From JAAYYY01 sp964579295 (lineage in GTDB: Bacteria; Chloroflexota; Anaerolineae; Promineifilales; Promineifilaceae), in the NCBI GenBank assembly GCA_964579295.1, contig CAZOGK010000013.1:18933-82932 (forward strand): a stretch of 64,000 nt of DNA. The letters are read 5' to 3'. Of the stretch, positions 10,220 to 18,693 are shown piece by piece. Numbering within the stretch: the first letter of the stretch is position 1; each line of letters starts with the position of its first letter. The position numbers and the translations under genes were made by a program. The notes below the pieces were generated by a model. The model was not told where the DNA came from, ran no database searches, and worked only from the letters and a program-made list of their open reading frames with translations.

Positions 10220-11468
10220 TGCCTGCTCCTTGCGCCAGCGGGAGCTGCAGGGTGAAGGTGCTGCCCTGACCCAGTGTGCTGCGGCACGATAGCTTCCCGC
10301 CCTGCGCTTCGAGCAGCCCATGGGCAAGGGCCAGGCCCAGGCCCCAGCCGGTCTGGGCGCGCACGGTCTCGTCGTCGGAGCGGAAGAACTGGGTGAACAG
10401 GCGCGCCTGGTCGCCGGGCGAGATGCCGATGCCGTCGTCGCTGACCGAGATAGCGGCCAGGGCCTCACTGCTTTCGGCCCGCAGCGAGATAGCGCCGCCA
10501 TCCGGCGTATATTTGTGAGCGTTGCTCACCAGGTTGGTCAACGCCTGACTAACGCGCGCGCGGTCGGCGTGCACAAGCAGCGGCAGCGGCGAGGGCGCCA
10601 GCGTCAGCGTTTGCCGGCGACCGGCCGTCGCCTCCCGGAAATCATAGGCGACCCCTTCCAGGATATCGTTGAGATCGAACAACTCCGCAGCAAAGGCCAT
10701 CCGCCCGCTTTCCAGACGGTTGAGTTCCGACAGATCCTGCACCAGGACGGACATCCGCTCGACGTTGCGCCGGATGGTGGCGACAAACTCCTGCTGCGGC
10801 GCGCTGAGCGGGCCGGCTATGCCGCCCGTGAGCAGGTCAGTATAGCCGCGTATCGAGGTCATGGGTATGCGCAGCTCATGTGTGACGAGGGTAATGAAAT
10901 CGCTCCTGGCCTCGTCGGCGGCGCGTAGCTGCTGGCGGAGGCCGGACAGCTCCTCGTCCATTTCCTGCCAGCGGCGCGCATTCGCGATGGCCGCCCCTGC
11001 CTGGCCGGCAAAAGCAGCCAGCAGGGTCAGGTCGCCGGGCAAAAAGGCTGCGCCGTGCGGAGGATTGGCCACCAGGAGTGCGCCTATGATCCGCTCGCGC
11101 CCCGGCAAGGGCGCGCACAGCAGCGAGCCTTGAGCGTCGACTACATCGGATTTGTGGCCGTCTTCCCCGGCGTCAGGGCCGAATGCAGCCTCGCCACTGG
11201 CGACGACACGGGCCATAAGGCCGCGGCCCAGCACCGGCTGATTGCCGTCCACGGGCGCAGGCGCCGTGTTATGCGCGGCCACCGTCTCCAGGTCGCCATC
11301 GTCGCCGACGAGCGCCAGTAGGCCACGCCCGGCCCCGGTCAGGCGGAGGGCGGCCGCCAGCACCCGCTCGTATAGCTGCGCCGGCTCCAGCGCGGCATCC
11401 AGCTCAGCCCCCAACGTATAGAGGTCCGCCAGCTGCTCCGCCGGAGAGCTTGCCGCCGTCGCCGTCAT
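10209..11468 (-). CDS. GAF domain sensor histidine kinase
   Basis: A 419-residue soluble two-component sensor kinase. Residues about 20-165 form a GAF domain (LLCAPLPGRERIIGALLVAN is typical), followed by a short coiled coil, then HisKA with the phospho-acceptor motif THELRIPMTSIRGY (His 197) and an HATPase domain with the N box NLVSNAHKYTPDG, G1 box DDGIGIS and G2 box GWGLGLALAHGL. No transmembrane helix is seen, so it senses a cytoplasmic signal through the GAF domain. No response regulator lies beside it, so its partner is elsewhere. The small gene downstream overlaps its stop. Confidence 0.92.
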   Translation of the reverse strand: MTATAASSPAEQLADLYTLGAELDAALEPAQLYERVLAAALRLTGAGRGLLALVGDDGDLETVAAHNTAPAPVDGNQPVLGRGLMARVVASGEAAFGPDAGEDGHKSDVVDAQGSLLCAPLPGRERIIGALLVANPPHGAAFLPGDLTLLAAFAGQAGAAIANARRWQEMDEELSGLRQQLRAADEARSDFITLVTHELRIPMTSIRGYTDLLTGGIAGPLSAPQQEFVATIRRNVERMSVLVQDLSELNRLESGRMAFAAELFDLNDILEGVAYDFREATAGRRQTLTLAPSPLPLLVHADRARVSQALTNLVSNAHKYTPDGGAISLRAESSEALAAISVSDDGIGISPGDQARLFTQFFRSDDETVRAQTGWGLGLALAHGLLEAQGGKLSCRSTLGQGSTFTLQLPLAQGAGNGR

Positions 11469-11480
11469 CGTAATTCCCTG

Positions 11481-12167
11481 TTAATTACTGAAAGCCTGGT
11501 AATAGTCACAATACTCCTGCAGCGGGCAGATGTGGCAGCGCGGCGCGCGCGCCACACAGATTTCGCGGCCGTGACGGATGAGTATAATGTGGAAAGCATA
11601 ATAGCGCTCCGGCTCAATCAACGCTTCCAGCAGCTCATGCGCCCGGGCGGCGCTGGCGGCTGGCGGAACCAGCCCGACGCGCCGGGCAATACGGTGGATA
11701 TGCGTATCCACGGGAAAGGCCGGCCGGTTGAAGGCAAAGAGCAGTACGATGGCCGCCGTCTTGGGGCCCACGCCTCGCAGCCGCTGCAGCCACGCTTTGG
11801 CTTCCGCTACCGGCCATGCCTCCAGGAAATCAAGGTTCAGCTCGCCGCGCTCCTGGCGGATGGCGCGCAGCGCCTCCTGGATGCGCGGTCCCTTCTGCCC
11901 GACCAGACCCGCGGGATAGATGGCCTCCATAATCTCCTCGAGCGGAGCCTCGATGACCGCTTCCCAGGCGGGAAAGCGCTGGCGTAATGCGGCGAAGGCG
12001 CGCCGCTGGTTACTGCTGCTGGTCTGCTGCGAGAGGATGGTAGCCACCAGCTGATCGACCGGCGGTAGATAGCGCTGCCAGCGCGGCTCGCCATATAGCT
12101 CGACCAGCAGCGGGTAGATTGCCTCGACCTTTACCTTTGCACGCGCCGCGGCCGTCTTCCTCGCCAT
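11481..12167 (-). CDS. endonuclease III family DNA glycosylase/AP lyase
   Basis: A base-excision repair enzyme that removes oxidised pyrimidines and nicks abasic sites. In 228 residues it has the helix-hairpin-helix LRGVGPKTAAIVLLFAF with the catalytic Lys 136, the VDTH motif with Asp 154, and four cysteines at 204, 211, 214 and 220 in the C-x6-C-x2-C-x5-C spacing of the [4Fe-4S] cluster. SQQTSSSNQRRAF is the usual N-terminal motif with small changes. A TACAAT box lies exactly 6 bases before the ATG, so the mRNA may have no leader. Substrate range could differ from E. coli Nth because the sequence is divergent. Confidence 0.93.
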   Translation of the reverse strand: MARKTAAARAKVKVEAIYPLLVELYGEPRWQRYLPPVDQLVATILSQQTSSSNQRRAFAALRQRFPAWEAVIEAPLEEIMEAIYPAGLVGQKGPRIQEALRAIRQERGELNLDFLEAWPVAEAKAWLQRLRGVGPKTAAIVLLFAFNRPAFPVDTHIHRIARRVGLVPPAASAARAHELLEALIEPERYYAFHIILIRHGREICVARAPRCHICPLQEYCDYYQAFSN

Positions 12168-12173
12168 AAGCCC

Positions 12174-12179
12174 ATTGTA
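12174..12179 (-). promoter_or_regulatory. TACAAT -10 box 6 bases before the endonuclease III ATG
   Basis: Same hexamer and same spacing to the ATG as for rarA, with TTACGC 18 bases upstream as -35. Confidence 0.55.
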
Positions 12180-12225
12180 ACCGCGATGGCGCCGGCCGCG
12201 TAATAGCCTGCTGCTACTACTGCGG

Positions 12226-14040
12226 TCAGCGTTCGCGCCGGCGCGGTTGCGAACGGGCGCGCCGCTGGCGCGTGGCGACCCGCTCTAGCAGCTCGGCCCG
12301 CACCTCATCGCCTTCGCCGCCGTCGAGGCCGCACAGCGCAAAGACCATCTCGTCGAGCGCCTGACGCGCCGGCCGTTCCAGCTCGGCTGCCAGCCCGGCC
12401 GCCAGCGGCTCAGCAGCGGCGCGCTCGAAGAGGGCGGCGAGCGCGGCGTTCTCCTCCGGCGTCAGGTAGCGCGGGTCGGGCAGCAGCAGCCTCTCGACCT
12501 CGTAGCCCGCCAGCCAGAGGACGCCGTCGCCAAAGTTGATGCGGCCCACCAGCTCCAGCTGCAGCGCCGTCCAGCTATTATTGAGCAGGGCGGCGGCGGC
12601 CAGACGCGCCACGCCGGGCTTGAGCTGGATCTGGTAGAGCTGCTGATCGACAAGCATGTCGGCCCCCAGCAGCGGCGCAAAGTGGCGGTCCCAGATGCCT
12701 TTGGGCAGCACGAGCGGCGCCGGCTCCTGCATGGGCAACACATACCAGGGATGGCGCCGCGCACAGGTCGAGCGGCGCGCCACTCCTGTCTGCTCGCCCC
12801 ACTGGACGTAACGGCCCGCGGCGGTGCCGCCAATGCTGGCAGTCGGCGGCACCAGCAGCACCTCGTGCTCACAGGCGTCGGGCGCCACCTGCAGCCCAGC
12901 GACGCGGCGCAGCGACTTGAGCAACGGGCGGCGGAACTCCGGCTCGATGCCCCAGGCGGCGATGGCGGTCGCGTCGAGATAGAAGAAGTCGTTGGCGCCG
13001 GTCGTGAAGCCACGGCGCACGGCGGCCCACTGCGCGAGCGGGGCCAACCGCCGGTAGCGCGCTTCGCGCTGCGCCCGCTGGAGCGCAGCGGGCGCCCGCC
13101 AGAGCAGGCCCCACTTCTCACGGGCATGCAGCTCGCGCTGCGGGACGACGCGCGCGCGCAGCGAGGCTGTCTCCACGTCCTGCGGCGCCAGCACGCGCAG
13201 CACCAGCGACTCCAGCCGGTCATAGCGGCCGGGATCGTCGGCCGGCTCCGGGAGCAGGCGCTCCAGCCGCCGCCGCAGCTGCACGAAACGCACGCGGTTG
13301 GCCGCCCGGCCGGCCGGGTCGCTGCAGCGCTCCAGCACCAGCAGGCAGGTGTTGACGCTTGCCTGGCTGAACCAGCGTTCGGTATTGGATTCGATCAGGG
13401 CTACGATACGGAAATGGTCGAGCAGGAACTGCTTGAGCCCTGCGCCGTAAGCTACATCCAGCCAGTTGTTGGGCAGAACGAAGCCAAAGCGCCCGCCCTC
13501 ACGCAGGAAGGAGAGCCCGTGCAAAAGGAAGTAGATGTGCAGGCCGGCGCGGCGGCCAACGTAACGATTCCAGAGGTGCGGGGGAATCAACTCCCGGCGC
13601 TCACCGGCGGGCGCGGCGTCGTCATCTGGCGGCGTAAACATCGCCAGCTGCTCGCCGGCGGCCTGCTGCAGCCGCGCGATCCACTGCGAGCGCGTATAGG
13701 GAGGATTGCCGACGATGACGTCTAGCGGCTGCCCGCCTCCCAGCTCCGCTGGCGAGAGCGTGAAGAAGTTTTGCTGCAGGATATGGGCGTGCGGCAAGCG
13801 CGCCTGGGCCAGGTTGGCCGCCTCCGCTTCCAGCTCAACGCCGAACAGCAGTCCCGGCTCGGCCGCGGCGACGTCGGCCAACCAGCGCTGCCAGCCCTCG
13901 GCCCGCGCCAGCATCGCCCCGTTGCCGCAGCTCGGATCGAGCACCCGGTCGTTGGCCCGCCGCAGACAGAAGGCGAGCAGAAGATCCGCTACATTGACCG
14001 GCGTCTCAAACTGCCCAAACGTCCGCGTCTTGTCGGTCAT
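12226..14040 (-). CDS. Eco57I/TaqI-like DNA N6-adenine methyltransferase, no visible nuclease partner
   Basis: A 604-residue SAM-dependent adenine methyltransferase. Motif X/I region: FGQFETPVNVADLL followed by RVLDPSCGNGAML (about 32-44); catalytic motif IV is VIVGNPPYT (NPPY at 112-115). The FGFVLPNNWLDVAYG and INFGDGVLWLAGYEVERL segments suit the gamma-type catalytic and TaqI-like target recognition domains. No PD-(D/E)xK nuclease motif or separate restriction gene is seen, so it may be an orphan or modification-only enzyme. The ATG at 14040 has an AGGGAGG ribosome site and a TATAAT box 18 bases upstream; the longer frame from 14085 lies partly upstream of this promoter. The unknown gene at 14109 is divergent. 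Confidence 0.9.
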   Translation of the reverse strand: MTDKTRTFGQFETPVNVADLLLAFCLRRANDRVLDPSCGNGAMLARAEGWQRWLADVAAAEPGLLFGVELEAEAANLAQARLPHAHILQQNFFTLSPAELGGGQPLDVIVGNPPYTRSQWIARLQQAAGEQLAMFTPPDDDAAPAGERRELIPPHLWNRYVGRRAGLHIYFLLHGLSFLREGGRFGFVLPNNWLDVAYGAGLKQFLLDHFRIVALIESNTERWFSQASVNTCLLVLERCSDPAGRAANRVRFVQLRRRLERLLPEPADDPGRYDRLESLVLRVLAPQDVETASLRARVVPQRELHAREKWGLLWRAPAALQRAQREARYRRLAPLAQWAAVRRGFTTGANDFFYLDATAIAAWGIEPEFRRPLLKSLRRVAGLQVAPDACEHEVLLVPPTASIGGTAAGRYVQWGEQTGVARRSTCARRHPWYVLPMQEPAPLVLPKGIWDRHFAPLLGADMLVDQQLYQIQLKPGVARLAAAALLNNSWTALQLELVGRINFGDGVLWLAGYEVERLLLPDPRYLTPEENAALAALFERAAAEPLAAGLAAELERPARQALDEMVFALCGLDGGEGDEVRAELLERVATRQRRARSQPRRRER

Positions 14041-14058
14041 CGCCGCCTCCCTGCCCGC

Positions 14059-14064
14059 ATTATA
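14059..14064 (-). promoter_or_regulatory. -10 box of the methyltransferase gene
   Basis: Consensus TATAAT on the minus strand, 18 bases before the methyltransferase ATG, leaving a leader of about 11 bases that contains the ribosome site. It stands 29 bases from the -10 box of the divergent gene. Confidence 0.6.
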
Positions 14065-14093
14065 CCCTGTTTGGCTCCGCCCCACAGCAGTGC

Positions 14094-14099
14094 TATAGT
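14094..14099 (+). promoter_or_regulatory. -10 box (TATAGT) directly before the ATG of the 14109 gene
   Basis: The box ends 9 bases before the ATG, so a start site 6-8 bases after it would fall at or next to the start codon and give a leaderless or nearly leaderless mRNA. No ribosome site is present. Confidence 0.55.
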
Positions 14100-14108
14100 G
14101 CCAGCATC

Positions 14109-14561
14109 ATGGCCGGCGCTCCCATATCCCAGCAGCAGTTCCTGAAGAGTCTCCCGGCAGCCGTTCGCCCGCACCTGCCTGCCGAGCTGAGCCATATGCG
14201 GACGCGACAGCCCTATAGCTGGCTCGTACAATTCTATTTCGGCGCACCGGAGCTACATTACGAAGTCTCCTCCGCCAAGCACCGGCGGGGTTGGGAGCTG
14301 GGTTTCCATTGCGAGTCACGCGATCGGCAGCTCAATCGCGATCTACTCGACGGCTTTTGCCGTCACCTCTTTGAGATCAAAGACGCACTTGGGGAGCAGG
14401 TCGAAGCGGAAATGTGGGACCGCGGCTGGACCAAGATCTACGAAGTCTACCCGGCGGAATCCCTGACGCAGGCCTACCAGGCGCGCGTGGGCGAGCGCCT
14501 GGCCCAGATCATTACCTGCCTGCAGCCGATTTTTGAGCTATTGCGTCAGGAGACCGCTTAG
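14109..14561 (+). CDS. uncharacterised protein divergent from the DNA methyltransferase
   Basis: A 150-residue soluble protein with no signal peptide or membrane segment. It is rich in aromatic residues (PYSWLVQFYFGAPELHYEV) and ends in an alpha-helical part (KDALGEQVEAEMWDRGWTKI, then a long helix). The helix-LG-x-x-V-E-x-E-x-W pattern faintly recalls DUF4268-type proteins found near restriction-modification genes, but I cannot establish this. It shares an intergenic region with the methyltransferase on the other strand. The ATG at 14109 follows a -10 box by 9 bases and has no ribosome site. Confidence 0.7.
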   Translation: MAGAPISQQQFLKSLPAAVRPHLPAELSHMRTRQPYSWLVQFYFGAPELHYEVSSAKHRRGWELGFHCESRDRQLNRDLLDGFCRHLFEIKDALGEQVEAEMWDRGWTKIYEVYPAESLTQAYQARVGERLAQIITCLQPIFELLRQETA

Positions 14562-14576
14562 GCCGGCGGCCCAGGT

Positions 14577-15089
14577 TTACTGCAACGTTACCGGATAGTA
14601 GTACACGGCGCCGCCGGCGTCGCCCCAATAGGCAAGCGCAATGAGAATATAGTCGCCAGGCGCGGCGTCTTCCGGCGTCCATTCCAGCGTGGCGCTTTGC
14701 GGATCGCTTGTGTCGGTCGTCGCCAGCGCGAAGATGCGGTCGGCCGGGCTCAGGGCCAGCGTGATACGCTGTGGCAGCGGCTCTTCCATCTCCACCCGCA
14801 GCGGAGCGCTGCTGGAGATGGGGATAAAGGTCGCCGTCGTGAAGTCAGGCTGCTCGGCCTCGCCGCAGGTCTCGACGGCTGCATCAAAGTCAGCCGGCGT
14901 CTCAGCCGCCACCTGCCAGCAATAATGCTGGGCAAAGCTGCTGACACGCCCCTCGTCCGCCAGCAGGTAGACTTGCGGGGGCTCGTCGAGGTCTTCAGCT
15001 TGCGTCTCGCCATCATCGCCGCCGCAGGCAGCCAGCAGCAGGACAAGGAGTAGCGACAGCAGGAATGCGGCCCATCGATTTGTTCTCAT
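14577..15089 (-). CDS. predicted lipoprotein, unknown function
   Basis: A 170-residue secreted protein with a clear lipoprotein signal: MRTNR, a Leu-rich core and the lipobox LAACGGDD. The mature part is acidic and rich in beta-prone segments, ending in DYILIALAYWGDAGGAVYYYPVTLQ. Two cysteines (HYCWQV and VETCGEA) may form a disulfide. No family recognised. The ATG at 15089 has a GAAGGAG ribosome site; the frame extends 8 codons upstream but without one. It converges with the 14109 gene and is divergent from OsmC. Confidence 0.75.
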   Translation of the reverse strand: MRTNRWAAFLLSLLLVLLLAACGGDDGETQAEDLDEPPQVYLLADEGRVSSFAQHYCWQVAAETPADFDAAVETCGEAEQPDFTTATFIPISSSAPLRVEMEEPLPQRITLALSPADRIFALATTDTSDPQSATLEWTPEDAAPGDYILIALAYWGDAGGAVYYYPVTLQ

Positions 15090-15193
15090 CTCTTCTCCTT
15101 CAGGTGGCAGCAACGGCCGCTGCCGGCGTCTTGTTCAATGTGAGCAGACTAGCGGCTGCACGTTAGATCGGGATTATCGTTAACAGCGTCCGC

Positions 15194-15236
15194 TTGCCGC
15201 GACCCCACCCGTCCGCTACCATGACAGCATTGTCAT
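15194..15236 (+). promoter_or_regulatory. osmC promoter with an inverted repeat over the start site
   Basis: TTGCCG (15194-15199), a 17-base spacer and TACCAT (15217-15222) form a plausible sigma-A promoter 40 bases before the osmC-like gene. The end of the -10 box begins a perfect inverted repeat, ATGACA-GCAT-TGTCAT (15221-15236), which covers the expected transcription start and could be an operator. Confidence 0.5.
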
Positions 15237-15263
15237 CCAGTTTAACAATGAAGGAGAACAACG

Positions 15264-15695
15264 ATGCCTGTACGTTCAGCAGATGCAACCTGGAACGGCG
15301 GTCTCCGGGGTGGAAAAGGAAGCATGCGCATGGCCAGCGGCGCGTATGAAGGCCAGTACTCGTTCGGCTCGCGCTTTGAAGACGGCGTGGGGACCAATCC
15401 CGAAGAGCTGATCGCGGCAGCGCACGCCGGTTGTTACTCGATGGCGCTGTCCGGCGCGCTGGAACGGGCTGGCTATCCGCCGGAGCGGGTCAGCACGACG
15501 GCCCACGTGCACATCGAGCGCGGCGAGAGCGGCTTCCGCATTACGCGCATCCACCTGGAAGCGGAAGCAGCCGTGCCGGGTATTGACGACGCCACCTTCC
15601 AGGGCGAGGCCGAAAAGGCCAAAGAGGGCTGCCCCGTCTCGCAGGCGCTCGGCGCTGTCGAGGAGATTACGCTCGACGCGCGGCTGGCAGACTAA
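15264..15695 (+). CDS. OsmC/Ohr family peroxiredoxin
   Basis: A 143-residue thiol peroxidase for organic hydroperoxides. The two reactive cysteines are seen in AAHAGCYSMALSGAL (about residue 57) and AKEGCPVSQALGAVE (about residue 121), with the spacing of the OsmC subgroup; the Arg near the N-terminal KGSMRMASGAYE and the Glu in TNPEELIAAAHA complete the family's active site. It is cytoplasmic. The ATG has a strong AAGGAG ribosome site. It has its own promoter with an operator-like repeat and its own terminator, so it is a single-gene unit. Confidence 0.93.
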   Translation: MPVRSADATWNGGLRGGKGSMRMASGAYEGQYSFGSRFEDGVGTNPEELIAAAHAGCYSMALSGALERAGYPPERVSTTAHVHIERGESGFRITRIHLEAEAAVPGIDDATFQGEAEKAKEGCPVSQALGAVEEITLDARLAD

Positions 15696-15707
15696 CAACT
15701 CTGGCGC

Positions 15708-15742
15708 AGCGCCGGACGCCCGTCATAAGTCCGGCGCTTTTT
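15708..15742 (+). terminator. rho-independent terminator of osmC
   Basis: A perfect 10-base stem (AGCGCCGGAC / GTCCGGCGCT) with an 11-base loop, followed by TTTTTCTTT, begins 13 bases after the osmC stop. Confidence 0.9.
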
Positions 15743-15813
15743 CTTTCAGGGCATCGGGCCGTGGCACACAACGCAGATTGGGCTTCCCCGTAGGCCGGTA
15801 TGACTCACCGCTA

Positions 15814-16392
15814 ATGGATAGCTTCAGCAGCGTCGAGGAACTGGAACATTGGCTGCGCGCCCACGAGGTAGATGTTACAAGCTGGGGGACTGGGGGCAGT
15901 AAGACGGTCGCCGTCCTTTGGTCTGAGCTACACCACGGCGAGAGCCAGCTGAGGAGCGCGCCGCCGCGCCGGCTGGTGGCCGTGGTGCGCGTCATCATCC
16001 GCCGCGACGATAGGGTACTGCTAGAGACGGCCCAACAGTTCGACGATGGCCGCTGCCGCTTCCGGGGGCAGCCGCCATCGGAAAAGATGCGGCAGGGGGA
16101 GCCGCCGGAGGAGGCGGCCGTGCGCTGTCTTGCCGAGGAGCTGGGCGTGGCGGCGGGCGATGTCTGGCTGGCGCCGGGAAGCATGCGCCGTTGGGAGCAC
16201 GAGCGCGAGAGCCTATCTTATCCCGGGCTGGTGAGCTGCTATTACTTCTACAGTATCGAAGCCAGCGTGCCCCGCCTGCCAGACAGGCCCTTCAGCACGC
16301 GCGAGAGTGCGCCCGGCCCCGGCGAACCGGTGCAAAGGCACTTCTGGGAGTGGGCGCCGCTCAGCGCGCTGGCCGAGCATCTGCTCGACTAG
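15814..16392 (+). CDS. Nudix-fold protein with an altered Nudix box
   Basis: A 192-residue Nudix-superfamily protein. The core EEAAVRCLAEELGV (about 99-112) matches the Nudix helix, but the first Glu of the REUxEE signature is Cys (R104 C105 L106 A107 E108 E109) and the preceding Gly of the box is replaced (SEKMRQGE). The last two metal-binding glutamates remain. The N-terminal ~50 residues contain an extra segment not typical of short Nudix enzymes. Substrate unknown; it may be a weak hydrolase or a binding protein. The ATG at 15814 is the first after the osmC terminator; no clear ribosome site is seen. Its stop overlaps the stop of the convergent asnS by 3 bases. Confidence 0.8.
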   Translation: MDSFSSVEELEHWLRAHEVDVTSWGTGGSKTVAVLWSELHHGESQLRSAPPRRLVAVVRVIIRRDDRVLLETAQQFDDGRCRFRGQPPSEKMRQGEPPEEAAVRCLAEELGVAAGDVWLAPGSMRRWEHERESLSYPGLVSCYYFYSIEASVPRLPDRPFSTRESAPGPGEPVQRHFWEWAPLSALAEHLLD

Positions 16393-17726
16393 GGATGCAT
16401 CCGCTTGAGCGTACGCGGGAAGGGGCTCGTCTCGCGAATGTGCGCGGTTCCGCAAATCCAGGCAACAGTCCGTTCCAATCCCAGGCCGAAGCCGCTGTGC
16501 GGCACGCTGCCATAGCGGCGCAGGTCCACGTACCAGTCGTAATGGGCCAACGGCAGCTCGTGGCGCTCGATGGCCTCTATTAGCAAATCGGGGTCGCTCA
16601 TGCGCTCGCTGCCGCCGATAATCTCCCCGTAGCCTTCCGGCGCCAGCAGGTCCACGCTCTTACAGACCTCCGGCCGGCCCGGCCAGGGCTCCATGTAGAA
16701 AGCCTTGACCGCGGTCGGGTAGCCATAGACAAAGACCGGTTTCTCAAACTGCCGGGCCAGCTCCGTCTCGTGCGGCGCGCCAAAGTCGCTGCCCCATTCG
16801 ATTGCCAACAGCTCCTTTTGCTCCGGGTCGTCGCTGGCCTCGCGCGCGGCGGCGAGGCGTTCCAGCGCTTCGTCGTAGCTGATGCGCGGAAAAGGCGGCT
16901 GCACCTTCTGCAGCATGGTCAGATCGCGGCCGAGCAGCGCCAGCTCGTGGCTGCGCTCGCGCAGCGTCGTCTGCACCACGTAGGAGACAAATTGCTCTTC
17001 AATCTCCATCAGGCCGTCGAGGTCGCAATAGGCAATCTCCGGCTCGACCATCCAGAACTCGGCCAGGTGGCGCCGGGTTTTGGACTGCTCGGCCCTGAAG
17101 GTCGGCCCAAAGCAGTAGACCTTGCCAAAGGCCATGATGTTGGCCTCATTGTAAAGCTGGCCCGTCTGCGCCAGGTAAGCCTTGTCGTCGAAATAGTCAA
17201 CCTCAAAGAGCGTGCTGGTCCCCTCGGCGGCCGACGGCGTGATGATCGGCGTGTCGATGTTGAGATAGCCGTGGTTATCCAGCCAATCGATAATGGCCCG
17301 CTTGACCGTGGCCCGCACGCGCATGATGGCCCACTGCTGGCTGGAGCGAAGCCAGAGATGGCGGTGGTCCATGAGGAACTCGACGCCGTGCTCCTTGGGC
17401 GTGATCGGATATTCGTCGGCCTCCTGTATGACGACAAGCTCCTTGACGCCAAGCTCATAGCCGCCGGGCACACCGGGTGCCCGCTCGTCACGGCGCACTG
17501 TCCCGCTGACGATTAGCGACGACTCCTGGCCGAGCCGCCGGATCTGCTCGAACAGCTCCTCGTCCAGGTCCGGCTTGAAGGCGACGGCCTGCACCATGCC
17601 CGTGCCGTCCCGTACCTGCAGGAACTGCAGCTTGCCCTTGCCGGTACGGTTATAAAGCCAGCCTTTCAAGGTTACGTCCGCGCCTTCGTGCTGCGCGATA
17701 TCTTCGATGCGGATTTCCTGTGCCAT
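16389..17726 (-). CDS. asnS: asparaginyl-tRNA synthetase
   Basis: Charges tRNA-Asn with asparagine. The 445-residue length and domain order fit AsnRS: an N-terminal OB-fold anticodon-binding domain (DVTLKGWLYNRTGKGKLQFL) and a class IIb catalytic domain with motif 2 (CFGPTFRAEQSKTRRH) and motif 3 (GFGLGLERTVAWICG). The AEGTSTLFEVDYFD segment favours AsnRS over AspRS. The ATG at 17726 begins MAQEIRIED after an AAAGG element; the frame extends upstream, but that part is low-complexity Ala/Pro sequence. No terminator is seen. Its presence suggests direct Asn-tRNA charging in this organism. Confidence 0.95.
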   Translation of the reverse strand: MAQEIRIEDIAQHEGADVTLKGWLYNRTGKGKLQFLQVRDGTGMVQAVAFKPDLDEELFEQIRRLGQESSLIVSGTVRRDERAPGVPGGYELGVKELVVIQEADEYPITPKEHGVEFLMDHRHLWLRSSQQWAIMRVRATVKRAIIDWLDNHGYLNIDTPIITPSAAEGTSTLFEVDYFDDKAYLAQTGQLYNEANIMAFGKVYCFGPTFRAEQSKTRRHLAEFWMVEPEIAYCDLDGLMEIEEQFVSYVVQTTLRERSHELALLGRDLTMLQKVQPPFPRISYDEALERLAAAREASDDPEQKELLAIEWGSDFGAPHETELARQFEKPVFVYGYPTAVKAFYMEPWPGRPEVCKSVDLLAPEGYGEIIGGSERMSDPDLLIEAIERHELPLAHYDWYVDLRRYGSVPHSGFGLGLERTVAWICGTAHIRETSPFPRTLKRMHP

Positions 17727-17809
17727 CACTTTGCCTTTGCTCTCGGGTGCTATCGGTCGAACGGCTATTCTAGCCAGCGCTCGTGCGGCGGACAAACGGC
17801 GAGGCGCCG

Positions 17810-18685
17810 CTAGAGGCGGAAGAGGTAACGCCACAGCCCTTTGCGCCGCAGGTAGGAGATGTGATCCTGCAGCCGGGCCGGCCGGAAGCCAAAGGTGCGC
17901 AGGACGCTGTCCACCGCTGCAATATCGGGGATGGTGAATCGGTCCATCAGAAAGGGCGTCACCGGGGGATAGATCCACCAGGACATCAGGATGCGGTTAA
18001 GCGGCCGCAGCACGCGCACGTCAACAGGAATCGGGATGCGCCGCAACCCGGCTGTGCGCATGACAAGCTGTGCCAGATCGCGGTAACGGAGACGCTCTTC
18101 GCCGGCCACATCGACAACCTCGTTCTCCAGATCGGGCCGCTCTAGAACGGCGACCAGGCAGCGCGCCAGGTCTTCGACCCAGATTGGCTGGAAAGGCGTC
18201 TTGCCGCCGCCGGGAAGCACGAGAAGAGGCCAGCTCCAGGCGGCCAGCCCGGCGATGACGTTTAGGAAGCGGTCATAGAGGCCGAAGACGGTAGCCGAGC
18301 GCACGACCGTGTAGCTGATGCCGCTCCGGCGCACCAGCCGCTCCACCTCGCCCTTGGTCTGCAGTAGCGGGTAGAGCGAATTGGGGTCAGCGCGCAGGCG
18401 GCTCATGACCACGATGCGCTGCACTCCGGCGCGCTGGGCCTCCTCCAGCAGCCGCTGCGTCCCCTCGACGTCGACGTGGTGCAGCGTGCGCCGCCGCCCG
18501 CGTGCCTCGGCGCTGGCCAGGTGGTAGATCGTCTCAATTTCCGCCAGCTCCTGGCGCAGCCGCAGCGGGTCGTTGATGCGGCCGCCGTAGCCGCGCGCCT
18601 CGTACCCATTCTCGTCAAGCTGCCGCAGCAGGGAGCGGCCGATAAAGCCGGTAGCGCCGGTGACCAGTATCTTCTCGTCGGCCAT
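17810..18685 (-). CDS. NAD(P)-binding epimerase-like protein (NDUFA9/atypical SDR family)
   Basis: A 291-residue Rossmann protein. It starts KILVTGATGFIGRSLLRQL (dinucleotide-binding Gly motif) and shows the atypical SDR pattern HLASAEARGRR and a YPLLQTKGEVERLVR segment in place of the usual YxxxK. The TVVRSATVFGLYDRFLN and PFQPIWVEDLARCLVAVLE motifs match NDUFA9-like and YbjT-like proteins, which bind NAD(P)H and quinone- or sugar-related substrates; the reaction is unknown. A TACAAT box 8 bases before the ATG suggests a leaderless mRNA. Divergent from the glycosyltransferase gene at 18752. Confidence 0.88.
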   Translation of the reverse strand: MADEKILVTGATGFIGRSLLRQLDENGYEARGYGGRINDPLRLRQELAEIETIYHLASAEARGRRRTLHHVDVEGTQRLLEEAQRAGVQRIVVMSRLRADPNSLYPLLQTKGEVERLVRRSGISYTVVRSATVFGLYDRFLNVIAGLAAWSWPLLVLPGGGKTPFQPIWVEDLARCLVAVLERPDLENEVVDVAGEERLRYRDLAQLVMRTAGLRRIPIPVDVRVLRPLNRILMSWWIYPPVTPFLMDRFTIPDIAAVDSVLRTFGFRPARLQDHISYLRRKGLWRYLFRL

Positions 18686-18693
18686 AAGCGGCT

